Assembly: GCF_011074885.1 (NCBI RefSeq)
Contig: NC_054690.1
Span: forward strand, 935,001 to 999,000
Length of the DNA: 64,000 nt
Reading direction: 5' to 3'
Source: Brettanomyces bruxellensis
Taxonomy: Eukaryota > Ascomycota > Pichiomycetes > Pichiales > Pichiaceae
A program made the translations under genes and the position numbers. Positions 21,436 through 32,404 of this stretch are shown here, one piece after another. Each line of letters begins with the position of its first letter. Position 1 is the first letter of the stretch. Below the pieces are notes generated by a model. The model did no database searches. It saw only the letters and a list, made by a program, of their open reading frames with translations, and was not told the origin of the DNA.

Positions 21436-22501
21436 GATGAAAAACTATTGAATACCACTAACAAATGCGACACGAGCTTTCTAACAAATGGTTAATATCC
21501 CAAGTTGACACCCTTGGCTCTATTTGTCAATACGCTAATCAGCAAATCCTCTTCCAAACTCGTGCAATTCGATCAAGTAATACTTTTTTTAAGAATTAAA
21601 CGAAACTCAGGAATCAAGCTGAATTCGGCTTCTTTATATACAATGCAGCAGATCTTCTGCGTCACCCTACAAAAAAAAATATATATATATATTCCCAATT
21701 ACAGCACTTTCAACATACAATGCTAATTTATTTTTTCGCGAGAAGTCATTAATTATCCATGCCTACTCACTAGAGGACCGTTACGTATCTTTAAAACCGT
21801 TTAACTTTGTTCTCTCTCTTTCAAGTCCGTTCACAATCAGTGACGTCTATCCGGACTTACGCTTTAATGTACTGATTAAAAATTTTTTGTACTTTGTCAC
21901 ATTGAAAATTGTGCTCTCAACAATTTCTCGTGTGTTCTTACTCCATAATAAACGTTTTTATAACCAGTTTTATACAGAGTGCTACCATTATGATTAATAT
22001 GTATTTATAAACTTCTAAAGCTCTTCATTTTACATATACTGCTCGATCGCAATTTTCGTTTTTCTTACGTCTAAATTGGTTTGTTCTTTATTTCCCATTT
22101 TATTGTGCTGCAATCCTTTGGAGACAAATTTAGCTCCTACATGGATCTCAAATCACGAGTCTAAACATCCTCGACAATGTTTCGAACTGCGTAAATCGAT
22201 AACCAAAAAGCTTACTGTTTTACTATCAACTATAAAATAAAAAGACTGATGGGAACCGTTTGGCTACATATATGGAAAACCATTCTAAATCCTCTGCTTT
22301 GACTTCGGCAGCTGCGCCACATAATAAATGTGGCTGATTTGAACTAAATTTGAATGGACCTGAAGCGCGATAACCTTTCATTATCAAAGATCAAACGTAA
22401 ATGTATACTTTTTTTCTTCAGCAGGAGCGAGATCAGAATACACCAGCAAACAAACCATAAAATCTCTTTTTTTAATACTCATAATTTTTAGTATATTATA
22501 A
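21436..22501. promoter_or_regulatory. Divergent region ADE6 / GCN5
   Basis: 1.07 kb AT-rich spacer between divergent genes. It holds an A9 run followed by a (TA)n stretch at about 21670-21692. Another T/A-rich stretch lies just before GCN5 (22467-22500). No gene and no site that I can name with confidence. Confidence 0.45.
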
Positions 22502-24277
22502 ATGGCAGCTGCAAAGAGAAGAAGGACGACACGCCGAGACGATATTGCAAAAAGAAGACGTCCTGTTAGGCAGACTAAGGAAAAAGAAGAGAAGAAACTT
22601 CGGGAAGAAAAAGAAGTTCAGAAAATAAAAGAAGATGTAAAGGAAGAACCTAATGAAAGGAACGATGATATGACTACAGTGGAAGATGAAGTCTCCGCTA
22701 AAATTAAAGATAACAATGACGATGAAAGTAACAACGCAGAAAAAGATGACACCCAAGAGCATGATGAAAAGAAGCCGGAAACAGTCACGGAAGACAGTAG
22801 AGATGGCATAGATATTGCTGAAAATAAGCCACATGATAATAGTGATGCAAGTGTGGACAAAGAATTGCAGAAAGATGGGGAGTTGATGAATAACAATGAC
22901 GGAAATCCCAAACTTGAAGAGGAGATAAAAGAATATAAACACGACAGCCCAAGTGATAATAAGTCAGACGCTAGCACAGAAAATGGAAGTACAGATCAAG
23001 CACCAAAAGATGGGTGCAAAGAAAATGTGGGTGTTAAAAGATCGTCAAATGTGAAGATATTCGATAAAGTGAAACACGACGATCTTGGGCTGCCAATGGT
23101 TGGAGAATTAATAAGCGAAGAAGTAGATGAAGAGCTGATAGATGAAGAAGAAAAAAAGAGGGTTGTTGGATACACATTTGATGGGGAGAGATACTCATAT
23201 AAAGAAAAGCCATCTGTAATAGAGGAAAGAGAGGGTAAAATCGAGTTTCGGGTGGTGAATAATGACGGAAAGAGAGATAGCTTGATTATATTAACGGGAT
23301 TAAAGAATATCTTCCAGAAGCAACTTCCTGAAATGCCTAAAGCTTATATTACAAGGTTAGTTTTTGACAGATCGCACGTTTCAATTGCCGTTATACGTAA
23401 ACCTTTAACAGTTGTTGGTGGTATTACCATAAAACCATTTGAAAGTCATCACTTTGCGGAGATCGTCTTTTGTGCAATATCATCTTCTGAACAGGTGAGA
23501 GGTTATGGTGCCCATATGATGAATCATTTAAAGACATTTGTTCGAGGTATGATGGATGTTCAGTACTTCCTTACCTATGCGGATAATTATGCCATTGGAT
23601 ACTTTAAAAAGCAGGGTTTCACGAAAGAGATCACCCTTCCTAAAAGAGTGTGGATGGGATATATCAAAGACTATGAAGGGGGTACATTGATGCAATGTTC
23701 AATGTTACCAAAAATCAGATATTTGGATGCCCCGAAAATCTTGTCATTACAAAGGGCAGCTATTCTGAGAAAAATTAGATCTGTTGGACATTCACATGTT
23801 ATTCGTCCTGGATTAGTACAATTCAAAAATGAAAATTTCAAGCCAATGAATCCGTTGGATATACCAGGAATCAAGCATGCCGGATGGACGAAGGAAACAG
23901 ATGAACTAGCTAAACAACCGAAAAGGAGTCCTGTGTATCCAATTATGCTTACATTACTTACAGAGATGCAGAATTCACCTTCAAACTGGCCTTTTTTGCA
24001 GCCAGTCAATAAAAAAGAAGTTCCTGATTACTATGAGGTGATCGCGGAACCAATGGACTTAAGCACTATGGAGGTGAAATTAGAGAATAATGCATATGAG
24101 ACGTTGGATGACTTCATCTACGATTGTCGGCTTATTTTTAATAACTGTCGGCAATACAACGGAGAAAGCACAACATTCTATAAAAATGCGAATAAACTTG
24201 AAAAGGTTCTCATCAATAAACTCAAAGATTATCCGGAGTACTCACAATACTGCGATATGCTTCAACAAGATAAGTGA
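22502..24277 (+). CDS. GCN5: Histone acetyltransferase Gcn5 with bromodomain
   Basis: 591 residues. The catalytic GNAT domain (about 240-400) has the general-base Glu in [11 protein letters not shown] (near 319) and the acetyl-CoA loop Q-V-R-G-Y-G-A. A bromodomain (about 480-570) has P-D-Y-Y-E-V-I, P-M-D-L-S-T-M and the acetyl-lysine-binding Asn in N-C-R-Q-Y-N-G. It is the catalytic subunit of SAGA and ADA, acetylating histone H3 in the nucleus. The protein is about 150 residues longer than S. cerevisiae Gcn5 (439) because of an N-terminal extension: first a basic patch (R-R-R-T-T-R-R-D), then about 180 residues rich in Lys, Glu, Asp and Asn. Confidence 0.97.
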   Translation: MAAAKRRRTTRRDDIAKRRRPVRQTKEKEEKKLREEKEVQKIKEDVKEEPNERNDDMTTVEDEVSAKIKDNNDDESNNAEKDDTQEHDEKKPETVTEDSRDGIDIAENKPHDNSDASVDKELQKDGELMNNNDGNPKLEEEIKEYKHDSPSDNKSDASTENGSTDQAPKDGCKENVGVKRSSNVKIFDKVKHDDLGLPMVGELISEEVDEELIDEEEKKRVVGYTFDGERYSYKEKPSVIEEREGKIEFRVVNNDGKRDSLIILTGLKNIFQKQLPEMPKAYITRLVFDRSHVSIAVIRKPLTVVGGITIKPFESHHFAEIVFCAISSSEQVRGYGAHMMNHLKTFVRGMMDVQYFLTYADNYAIGYFKKQGFTKEITLPKRVWMGYIKDYEGGTLMQCSMLPKIRYLDAPKILSLQRAAILRKIRSVGHSHVIRPGLVQFKNENFKPMNPLDIPGIKHAGWTKETDELAKQPKRSPVYPIMLTLLTEMQNSPSNWPFLQPVNKKEVPDYYEVIAEPMDLSTMEVKLENNAYETLDDFIYDCRLIFNNCRQYNGESTTFYKNANKLEKVLINKLKDYPEYSQYCDMLQQDK

Positions 24278-24446
24278 ACTCAAGTATCAGTTTATTCTCA
24301 ACAATTTTGTATAACTAGGATATGTACTAAAAATATTAGCGTGACATTTAGAGCAATCACAAAACTATGAATTTGTATTGACGTACGTAAGCGAAGCAAA
24401 GCACTCAATTTAAAGTAAAAAAGGCTGGAGCACAAATGAGTTAACC

Positions 24447-25244
24447 TCACTGAGCTGGTTCTTCCTTCAATTCCTCTGCCTCGTCTTCATCACCTTCTTC
24501 CTTTTCTTTTTGCTTCAATTCCTCAATTAGCTTTGCAAGTTCGCTTTCACTATATATTCTAAATCCTCCATCCTTTGTAACACTAGCAATTTGTGCATTT
24601 TTGCTATCCAATTTTTCCTCCATAACCTGCTTCAAAACTTTCAGTGACAAAAGCTCGGCGTCGTTTAATGTGAGAGATTTGTGATATTCATTCTGAAGTT
24701 CTGCCTGTGCACCCTCTGATCCTGAACCTATTGCCTTTGCATCATATCTATAAAATGTTCCAGATGGTTCTACGTGGTACAATTGGGGCCCCTTTTCCTC
24801 ATCATAACCAGCAACTAAAAGGGCAACACCAAATGGTCTTGACATAAGTCTTTTTTCACCAGATGCTCCTTCACCAAAACGAAGAGCAAGATCACAGACA
24901 CTCTGTGTTAATGACTCAACTCCAATTGGTTCATGATAGTATAAATCATGTTGCACCGCTGCAACTCTGGCATGATCAATAAGAGATCTAGCATCGGCCG
25001 TAAGTCCAGACATTGCACATCCAACATGTTTCTCAACTTCCATAATCTTCTCAACACTATCACTCTCTAAAAGTGGTGATGTAACACGCTTTTCAACGGC
25101 TAATATAACTCCCTGACTTGTACAAATTCCTATAGCTGTGGATCCAAGTTTAATGGCTTCTAATGAATACTCCACCTGAAATAGTCGACCTTCAGGAGAA
25201 AATGTCGAAACACCACGGTCATACTCACTTCTGGTTAAAAACAT
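24447..25244 (-). CDS. PUP2: 20S proteasome alpha-5 subunit
   Basis: 265 residues (S. cerevisiae 260). It has the alpha-type signature near the start: [20 protein letters not shown], then [21 protein letters not shown] is the conserved alpha-5 loop. The C-terminus is a highly acidic Glu/Lys tail. It forms part of the outer ring of the core particle, non-catalytic. It converges with GCN5 (169-bp gap). Confidence 0.96.
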   Translation of the reverse strand: MFLTRSEYDRGVSTFSPEGRLFQVEYSLEAIKLGSTAIGICTSQGVILAVEKRVTSPLLESDSVEKIMEVEKHVGCAMSGLTADARSLIDHARVAAVQHDLYYHEPIGVESLTQSVCDLALRFGEGASGEKRLMSRPFGVALLVAGYDEEKGPQLYHVEPSGTFYRYDAKAIGSGSEGAQAELQNEYHKSLTLNDAELLSLKVLKQVMEEKLDSKNAQIASVTKDGGFRIYSESELAKLIEELKQKEKEEGDEDEAEELKEEPAQ

Positions 25245-26891
25245 TGTTATCGTTCTCCCTTATATGATATAAAAAAAAGTATAAAGATTGGACCTATTTC
25301 AGAATAATATCTTATGCCCACCTACACGTCTTAAATTTCAAGAAATCGCATTAACAGTAATAAGTCAATTCAAAGGGCGATAGTTTAAAAAAAGCCGGAT
25401 TTTTTTCGTTACGTACCTATTTGCCGTAGAGGCAGTGGCAGAGAGGCGATTAAAAGCCAGGAGGAAAAATCTGGGGGCAACAGATACACATCCTTACATA
25501 AATTATAATTACATCCGTGCACACTAAACATTTTGCAAGTGCCAGAATGACGTACAACGTTAATGATGCACCAGCACCCACCAAAGAAATTTTTTGTGAA
25601 TCTTCATTATTACGATCATCACGCATCGATGAATTGAAAGTGAAAATGCTAGAATTGCATCAACATAGTAATGATATGCGTAGTGGGACTTGATTTCCTT
25701 ATCCTGAGATTCATATGACTAAATATGGAATGCACCCGTTTATTTAATAAATGACCTTATCGTTTCTCATCAACAGAGAGCATTACGTTCGGGAAAGTAA
25801 ATTTTGACTAAAGCCAAACAAATATTTGCTCCTTACATCTCGGGAAGATATTTTATCAGATTGAACTCTACCAGATAATATGAATACATTGGGAAACAGG
25901 ATACATTTAAAACCAGGACTCATACTTGAAGTGTGATGGAGGTAATTCTTATTGCCATACAAAAAACGAGTGCTCTTTTCTATGAGCCGAAATAAAAAGT
26001 TATGGGTGCAGTAGTAAAAGAGCAGAAGAAATGGATAAAAAATTTTGAGTTTTCCTCCCAACAAATGTGAAAACAAGCGTCTTTCGTATTATTAGACAAG
26101 GCTAAAATAAAACAAGGGCATTTTATCGAGGTGGATATCGACTATTGTATATATGTAAGACGGTACTTTTTTTTCCATTAAGGAAATGCGACACTAATCT
26201 AAGGTGAAAGCTCAGTTGTATCTCGATAGGCTATAGGCATATTTGACCATGGAAGGGAAAAGTAAAATTTCAAGCGAATGTCGTCGCCTAGTCTTATTTC
26301 TTCAGAATTAAATTTAAATTGCAGAATGAGATTATTCGCTCAAATTTATAAATTGGATTGCCCTGCTTTTAGCCAAAATAATTTAACATGGCTTTCAGCA
26401 GAGGCAATTTCGGGACTTGTTTGCGCTTTGCTCTCAACGGCAAACTTAAGTTTGCAAATTGAATGGGATCGTCTTCAAGGTCAATTTTTCATCTTTGCCT
26501 ATGCATAAAAAAATGCCGGTTTTGACGCGAAATTCCGTACGAATAGCATTGTGCAACATAACGGAAAGAAAAAGTTTTTTGGAGTCCCATTATTCTTTCT
26601 GAATAGAGCTACTCGGGGATTTTTTAAGGTTCCAGTTTAGCAATAACCAGCTTCCAAAAACGGAAAATCCAGGGTATTTGTTGGGGTGGGGATGAACTAT
26701 GGCGGCTCACAGCGTCTGGGCCAACCTATCCGAAATTAATCTTCAGTAGGAAATGAGGGGTACGAATCTACTATATATAGAGAGCCATTTCTTGCCAGTA
26801 ACCGATTATAACAGTAAGAACTTTAAGATATATTATTTCAAACCAGTCAAACTCTAGCTCACTAATCCGTTTACCGTCAAATATTTTCACT
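25245..26891. promoter_or_regulatory. Divergent region PUP2 / TIP1-like gene
   Basis: 1.65 kb without a convincing gene. A frame at 26278-26508 starts with ATG and codes for 76 residues of no known family. Immediately before the mannoprotein gene there is a strong-looking TATA box, TATATATAG at 26772-26780, 112 bp from the ATG. Long promoters are usual for regulated cell-wall genes. Confidence 0.45.
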
Positions 26892-27572
26892 ATGCTTGCT
26901 TACCCAACACTTCTCTCTGTCGCTGCTATAGTTGCCTCAGCTAATGCTGAGAACTTGATTGTTGCTATGTTCAATGACATTCACAGCAACCTCGACCAGT
27001 ATGCTTCTCTCGCAAGTACTCAATCGTCTGCTATCGCTCAGTTCATTCCTTTGTATGCTGAAGCACAAACTTACACAGACGATTCATACACAACTTTGGT
27101 CAACTCTGCCTTGTATGAATCCATTTCTGAATTTGTCACTGCTTTGCCATGGTACTCTTCAAGAATTGAGCCAGAACTTGCTGAATCTGGTGCTTCGCAG
27201 ACTGCTTCTGCTTCCGGTTCTGCCTCTAGTTCTGCTTCTGGTTCTGCTTCTGGTTCTGTTTCCGCTTCATCTTCTGTTGCTTCCACCTCCGGTTCCGAGT
27301 CTGCTTCATCTTCCAAATCATCTGGTTCTAGCACTGTCTCCAAGTCAGGATCGTCCTCTGCTGCCAAGAGTTCTTCTGAAGCTTCTTCTGAGAGTTCTGC
27401 TGCCTCTTCTTCTGAGAGTTCTGCCGCTTCATCCTCAGAGTCCGAATCTTCATCTAGTGCTTCCTCAACATCATCTGCTGCCGCCGTTGCTATTGTCCCA
27501 CAAGCTGGATCTGGATCATATGCCTTAGCTGCCGGTTTGGTTGGACTTATCTCCGGTGTTGCTCTTTTGTAA
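26892..27572 (+). CDS. GPI-anchored cell-wall mannoprotein, SRP1/TIP1 family
   Basis: 226 residues. A signal peptide (1-19, ending A-N-A) precedes a TIP1-type domain (about 20-97) with I-H-S-N-L-D-Q-Y and T-A-L-P-W-Y-S-S-R-I. A Ser/Ala/Glu-rich low-complexity region (about 98-200) would be O-mannosylated. A hydrophobic C-terminal segment after A-G-S-G-S-Y is the expected GPI attachment signal. Members of this family (TIP1, TIR, DAN) are structural wall proteins induced by cold or low oxygen; here function is by family only. The Ser repeats are degenerate hexamer-like units, prone to length change. Confidence 0.88.
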   Translation: MLAYPTLLSVAAIVASANAENLIVAMFNDIHSNLDQYASLASTQSSAIAQFIPLYAEAQTYTDDSYTTLVNSALYESISEFVTALPWYSSRIEPELAESGASQTASASGSASSSASGSASGSVSASSSVASTSGSESASSSKSSGSSTVSKSGSSSAAKSSSEASSESSAASSSESSAASSSESESSSSASSTSSAAAVAIVPQAGSGSYALAAGLVGLISGVALL

Positions 27573-28085
27573 GCAAATACAACACCGAAAAGGAACTATC
27601 ATGATGTTACTTGGGTTTCTCTCTTTTTAATTTTTTTGGAATGGATGTGCTGTATCTGCTTTCTTTTGCTTAATTGATACAGAGGTCAATGTTATAATGT
27701 GCTTTTAGTAATTGAATTATTTGAATTTGAATTTCCTTTATACTTGTTTAATGTTCCCCTATTGTAGAGTCGAATTCAATTATCATATAAGAGTACTTTT
27801 CTCTTTTTTTGTTTTTTTTGCGTGTGGAGGGGGGAATACTAGTATGCCCTTTAATGATTACTTTTTTAACATATCTCGCATTAGGGGGCATGATAATAAG
27901 AAAAAAAAGGATTTTAAAAGATCCCTTTTTTTGAATGCAAAGCAAAGATAGGCATTCAACGACTATAATTTTGCAAACTATAAATACAGCTATACTTATT
28001 TTTAAAATATATCTTCACGATAAATCATATTTTCCCAGTAGCATATATTTCTTGGGTTCACTGAATATATGCTTATCATCTAAGA
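27573..28085. promoter_or_regulatory. Spacer between mannoprotein gene and SRT1-like gene
   Basis: 513 bp, AT-rich, with T runs (27628-27640) suited to 3' end formation of the upstream gene and A-rich DNA before the downstream start. No gene seen. Confidence 0.4.
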
Positions 28086-29021
28086 ATGAATATCCTTTCT
28101 TTGTTATCGACTACCATTTGGAATGCTACAATACATATTCCTGGGGTGGAATATGCTGATGGTTTTTTCAAAGATTTTCTAGTTAAAGTCTTGCAAACCG
28201 GACCAATTCCTAATCATATATCATTTGTGATGGATGGTAATAGAACGTTTGCAAAAAATAATTCTCTACCTTTGAAGGAGGGTCACAGACGTGGGGCAGA
28301 TGCATTATTAAAAGTTATCGAATGTTGTATCAATTTAGGTATTAATAACATGACCATATATGCATTCTCAATAGAAAACTTTAATAGATCTAAAGGGGAG
28401 GTTGATACGATTTTCGAATTGTTGGTTTCAAAGCTTGCCTACATTGCAGAGGACAATCAGTTTTGCAAGGCCAAGAAACTCAGGGTAAAAATCATAGGAA
28501 ACCGAACTTTAATACCTCCAAAAATCTTAAAGGATATCGAAGACGTCGAAAGAAAAACGAACGAATTTACTGAGCACACATTATATGTTGCCTTTCCATA
28601 CACTTCAAGAGATGATATCACTCATTCCGTCCAAACTATCATTTCCAAAGTTTCTAAGGGGGAAATATTGCCTGAGCAAGTTGATGAGAAATTGATCGAA
28701 GATAATTTTTACTACGAAGGAGAGGCAGGAAAAGTTGATATATTGGTTCGCACATCTGGGCATACAAGACTTAGCGATTATATGCTTTGGCAATGCCATC
28801 AAGATTCTGTGATCGAACTCTGCAACACTTTATGGCCAGAATACCAGTTTTATAGTACCTGGTGGACTGTTTTCAAATGGAGTTACTATAAAACCCTACA
28901 AATTGAGGATGCTGAGGTGATGCAAACCAAGAAGATAGGAAGGTCTGAAGTGCAAAAAAGGTACAAAACCCCTGTTGCTAAGCTCCCACATCCACCACAA
29001 GTTTCGGTAACAAGGGAATAA
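28086..29021 (+). CDS. SRT1: cis-Prenyltransferase (dehydrodolichyl diphosphate synthase), SRT1-like
   Basis: 311 residues. It adds isopentenyl units to farnesyl diphosphate to make dolichol precursors for protein glycosylation. The UPP synthase signature is intact: F-V-M-D-G-N-R (near 48-54), A-F-S-I-E-N-F-N-R, and R-T-S-G-H-T-R-L-S-D-Y-M-L-W-Q. Details favour SRT1 over RER2: G-P-I-P-N-H-I-S-F before the catalytic Asp, P-Y-T-S-R-D-D, the H in R-T-S-G-H, T-L-W-P and a Val-Ser-Val-Thr near the C-terminus. A hydrophobic N-terminal segment could be a membrane anchor. The ATG at 28086 gives the family length. Confidence 0.85.
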   Translation: MNILSLLSTTIWNATIHIPGVEYADGFFKDFLVKVLQTGPIPNHISFVMDGNRTFAKNNSLPLKEGHRRGADALLKVIECCINLGINNMTIYAFSIENFNRSKGEVDTIFELLVSKLAYIAEDNQFCKAKKLRVKIIGNRTLIPPKILKDIEDVERKTNEFTEHTLYVAFPYTSRDDITHSVQTIISKVSKGEILPEQVDEKLIEDNFYYEGEAGKVDILVRTSGHTRLSDYMLWQCHQDSVIELCNTLWPEYQFYSTWWTVFKWSYYKTLQIEDAEVMQTKKIGRSEVQKRYKTPVAKLPHPPQVSVTRE

Positions 29022-29134
29022 ATTTCCACCGTTTTATTGTTATTTTTGAAAAAATAGAAACTAAAATTATAAGTAAATGAATCTGTTAAAGGCTAATTTA
29101 AATAAAAAAAAACGAACAAAAAGAATAAAAGTTA

Positions 29135-32100
29135 TCAGTGAATAAAAGCCTGATCCATATCAGCTGTAGGGGCCCTTGAGAAGCTAGAGTAACGAGCAAA
29201 TGGTGAATTCTTCTCTAAGTCGTGTTCTGGATTATGCGCTCCGTCCCGTTTTGCGTACCAATGCCTTTTTCTCCATTTGTAGATCTCAACGCAAGCAAGG
29301 AATAAAATGCTGAAGCAAACAACAAAGCCCCATTCATAAGAAATTCCACGCTGCAAAAACACTTTAGTATTGATGACAGGAATATAAACGGTAGGAAATA
29401 TAGTGAAAAATCCAGCAATTACTGACCAGAATAAAAATTGGTTATCCCAAAGGTCCTTCATCCATTGAGTTTTAGGATTATCTGTCTCCGGATGCATAAA
29501 GAATAATGACCTTCTCATATGAATTACTTCCCATGCAAGCAAAAGGGCACACCAAGTCAGTACAGCAAAAGCTGTCGTTCTTGCTCTAAAAACTCTATAA
29601 CATGATCCTGAAAAATCTGTGTTATTACATTCGACTCCAAAGTCACCATTTCCAATTCCATACATTATGATAACGAATGGAATCATACAACAGCATGCAA
29701 TGATTACGCCGTAAACAATCATATCGGAAAGCATTTCTTTGGTAAAGACAGCTTCTTTTGAGTCTTTTGGAGCCTTTTGCATAATGTCATCAGTAGCCTT
29801 TTCAACACCTAGGCCCATTGCCGGGAAGCACGATGTGGCCACAATAACCCACAAAACTTCCACCGGAGAAAGAGGAAAAACTGAAAAATCGTTCACATCC
29901 TTGAAAACCAATCCAATCATCAAAAAAAGAGCCTGACCCACATTAAGAGAGAGAAGCTGTAGAACAAACTTTTGAATGTTATCACTCATTCGGCGACCTT
30001 CTTTTATGGCGTTCAAAATGGATGCAAAATTATCATCAGAAAGTACGATATCACTAGCATCTTTAGCAACATCAGATCCATTTTTTCCCATGGCTATTCC
30101 TATGTCCGCTTTTTTTAATGAAGGTGAATCGTTCACTCCATCACCCGTCATTGCAACAATTTGATCTCTTCGATGAAGGGCATCAACCAATCTCACTTTA
30201 GTTTTCGGAGAGCATCTGGCGATAACTAGGGGGAGAACTGGAAGTCCATCGATTTCTTCATCTGACATGGAATCAAACTGAGAGGCCGTCATCACCATCA
30301 CTTTAACAACGTCGGTTGAGTAGTGATATAAATTATGAGGTAATATTCCAACCTCCTGTGCAATTGCTTTGGCTGTAGAAGGATGATCTCCTGTTGCCAT
30401 GTGCACTGAAATTCCTGCTTTGTGACACATTTTGACACTAGGAAGGGATTCCTGCCTTGGTGGATCATAAATTCCGATGAGTCCAACTAGTGAAAGGTTA
30501 TTTTCCACATCTCCTCTCAGATCTTCACCCCATATCATATCTGGCTTTGCATCCTTTATTTCCTTGTTTCCAAAGGCAAGAACTCTTAATCCTTTCGATG
30601 ACATTGCATCAATACTGTCTTCGATGAATGATCTCGCTTCCTGATCAAAATTGACATATTCACCAGTCTTTTCATCAAACCACTTGGTACATCTATCCAA
30701 AATTCTTTCAGCAGCCCCCTTCGTATAACATTTCACAACTCCTGTTTCCTGTTCTTTGTAAATAGTTGACATCATCTTAACTGACGAATCAAAAGGATAC
30801 TCTGCCAAATGTTCAAACATCCCCGCTTCATCAACAATTTTGGTCCTTGAATGTCCAACTCTTGCAGTAAAAACCTGTATTGCAATTTCAGTTGGATCAC
30901 CTCGAGCTTTCCATGTAAGCTCCTTCGTGAGTTCATCGGAATCTTGAAAAATGATTGCAACATTGGCTAATGCTGCCGTGTTAAGCCAGTTCTGATATAT
31001 ATTTAGCCTGTTTGACCCTTGATTGATATTCATAAATTTCTCATAAACTATCCATTTGTTGTTATCTTCTCGAGCAATTTCATCAGGTGACTTTGGGTTA
31101 TATTTAACTTCCCCAACAGTTGGATTGAATGGTTCGTCAGAATTGACAACGGAAAATGTTCCAACCCCAGGAATAAAAACATTCCTAGCGATCATTTTTC
31201 CTTGTGTCAATGTACCAGTTTTATCCGAGCATATTGCATTAACCGAACCAAGATGTTCTAAAGCATCCATCTTTCTGACGATCACATTTTTCTTAACCAT
31301 TTCTTTTGCACCAATAGCCATCGTGATGGTTAACACTGCAACTAAGGATGAAGGAATCATTGAAATGGCAACGCAAATGGCATATATTGCAACTTCTGTA
31401 GTCACCCTGAATTTCTGACTGGCAAGAACAACGATAGCTAGAATCACGGCAAAAACAAAAAGATATATTGCCAATTTTGCCAATCGGCGTTTAAGGGGTG
31501 TTCCTTCTGTAGTACCCAAAACGTATCCGATAGTCTGATAAACAGTAATTCTTGCAGCCTCCAAATAATCTTTGAATGTTGCTTCCTCTTTGTTTTCCAC
31601 GTGCTTAACTGTAGTTTTTTTTTCGTGCAAAGAAGAAGCAATGCTACCTATTTCTGTGTGAAGGCCAGTAAGTATAGCGATACCAGTAGCCCGTCCTTTA
31701 GAAACGGTAGATGAAGAAAATGCCATGTTAAGCCGGTCTCCCACAGGAATTTCCTGAGAATAAGCCGCTTTTGAATCTTTGGCAATAGGAATAGATTCAC
31801 CGGTAAGCAATGCCTCATCTGTCTCAAAATTTGTACAATCAATAAGTCTTAGATCAGCCGGTATCGTATCGCCAGTCTTGACGATCACAATATCACCGGG
31901 AACAACATTTTCGGCCTGTATTGTAATATCACTGCCATCTCTGACAACTCGTGCAGTAGGAGAACTTAAATTTCTTAAAGATCCCATAGTCTTTTCCGCC
32001 TTATATTCTTGAAAAGCACCTATGATAACGTTAAGCCCAATAATAAAAGCAATAACACCTCCTGTAATCCAATCATGTATGGCAAAAGCAATAATCATGG

Positions 32101-32404
32101 AGATTGCAAGGACCAATATCATTGCGTTGCACATTTGATGAATGGCAATTCCAGTAATTGATATTTTTGTACCTTCACCTAAGGTATTTTTACCATACTT
32201 CTCAAGAAGGGACCCTGCTTTTGATTCCGTAAGTCCATGATCAATAGATGTCTCGAATACAGCAAGGCATTTCTCTATTGTCATCAGATATGCCTGGGTA
32301 CCAATATTTTCACCATCGAACTCAGACATTGAGGACTGGGAACGGGTAATTATTTTCTGAATTGCACTTGTTTTTTCATATTCTTCCTTGTCTGTGCTTG
32401 TCAT
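29135..32404 (-). CDS. ENA1: P-type sodium/lithium efflux ATPase, ENA family (type IID)
   Basis: 1089 residues (S. cerevisiae Ena1 1091). It pumps Na+, Li+ and sometimes K+ out of the cell across the plasma membrane. Motifs: L-L-T-G-E-S (actuator), the phosphorylated Asp in D-K-T-G-T-L-T-Q (near 393), K-G-A-A-E (nucleotide site) and M-T-G-D-G-V-N-D-S-P-S-L (hinge, near 752). N-terminal cation-ATPase domain and ten membrane segments are present. Family-specific features include I-G-A-F-Q-E-Y-K-A-E-K-T-M and I-V-A-T-S-C-F-P-A-M. In minus orientation a TATATAA box lies about 115 bp upstream (around 32520), with an AGGGG stress-type motif next to it. Only one copy is visible here. Confidence 0.94.
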   Translation of the reverse strand: MTSTDKEEYEKTSAIQKIITRSQSSMSEFDGENIGTQAYLMTIEKCLAVFETSIDHGLTESKAGSLLEKYGKNTLGEGTKISITGIAIHQMCNAMILVLAISMIIAFAIHDWITGGVIAFIIGLNVIIGAFQEYKAEKTMGSLRNLSSPTARVVRDGSDITIQAENVVPGDIVIVKTGDTIPADLRLIDCTNFETDEALLTGESIPIAKDSKAAYSQEIPVGDRLNMAFSSSTVSKGRATGIAILTGLHTEIGSIASSLHEKKTTVKHVENKEEATFKDYLEAARITVYQTIGYVLGTTEGTPLKRRLAKLAIYLFVFAVILAIVVLASQKFRVTTEVAIYAICVAISMIPSSLVAVLTITMAIGAKEMVKKNVIVRKMDALEHLGSVNAICSDKTGTLTQGKMIARNVFIPGVGTFSVVNSDEPFNPTVGEVKYNPKSPDEIAREDNNKWIVYEKFMNINQGSNRLNIYQNWLNTAALANVAIIFQDSDELTKELTWKARGDPTEIAIQVFTARVGHSRTKIVDEAGMFEHLAEYPFDSSVKMMSTIYKEQETGVVKCYTKGAAERILDRCTKWFDEKTGEYVNFDQEARSFIEDSIDAMSSKGLRVLAFGNKEIKDAKPDMIWGEDLRGDVENNLSLVGLIGIYDPPRQESLPSVKMCHKAGISVHMATGDHPSTAKAIAQEVGILPHNLYHYSTDVVKVMVMTASQFDSMSDEEIDGLPVLPLVIARCSPKTKVRLVDALHRRDQIVAMTGDGVNDSPSLKKADIGIAMGKNGSDVAKDASDIVLSDDNFASILNAIKEGRRMSDNIQKFVLQLLSLNVGQALFLMIGLVFKDVNDFSVFPLSPVEVLWVIVATSCFPAMGLGVEKATDDIMQKAPKDSKEAVFTKEMLSDMIVYGVIIACCCMIPFVIIMYGIGNGDFGVECNNTDFSGSCYRVFRARTTAFAVLTWCALLLAWEVIHMRRSLFFMHPETDNPKTQWMKDLWDNQFLFWSVIAGFFTIFPTVYIPVINTKVFLQRGISYEWGFVVCFSILFLACVEIYKWRKRHWYAKRDGAHNPEHDLEKNSPFARYSSFSRAPTADMDQAFIH

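Noticed and set aside
25400..25450. Possible Rpn4 site (GGTGGCAAA) upstream of PUP2
   Set aside because: Only partial matches (AGTGGCAGA) are present; not strong enough to annotate.
27071..27367. Acidic 98-codon frame on the minus strand of the mannoprotein gene
   Set aside because: It is the antisense of the Ser/Ala repeat codons, which reads as Glu/Asp/Ala; no independent evidence of a gene.
26959..27528. 189-codon Leu-rich frame on the plus strand of the mannoprotein gene
   Set aside because: Shadow of the serine repeat in another frame; the real frame has signal peptide, TIP1 domain and GPI signal.
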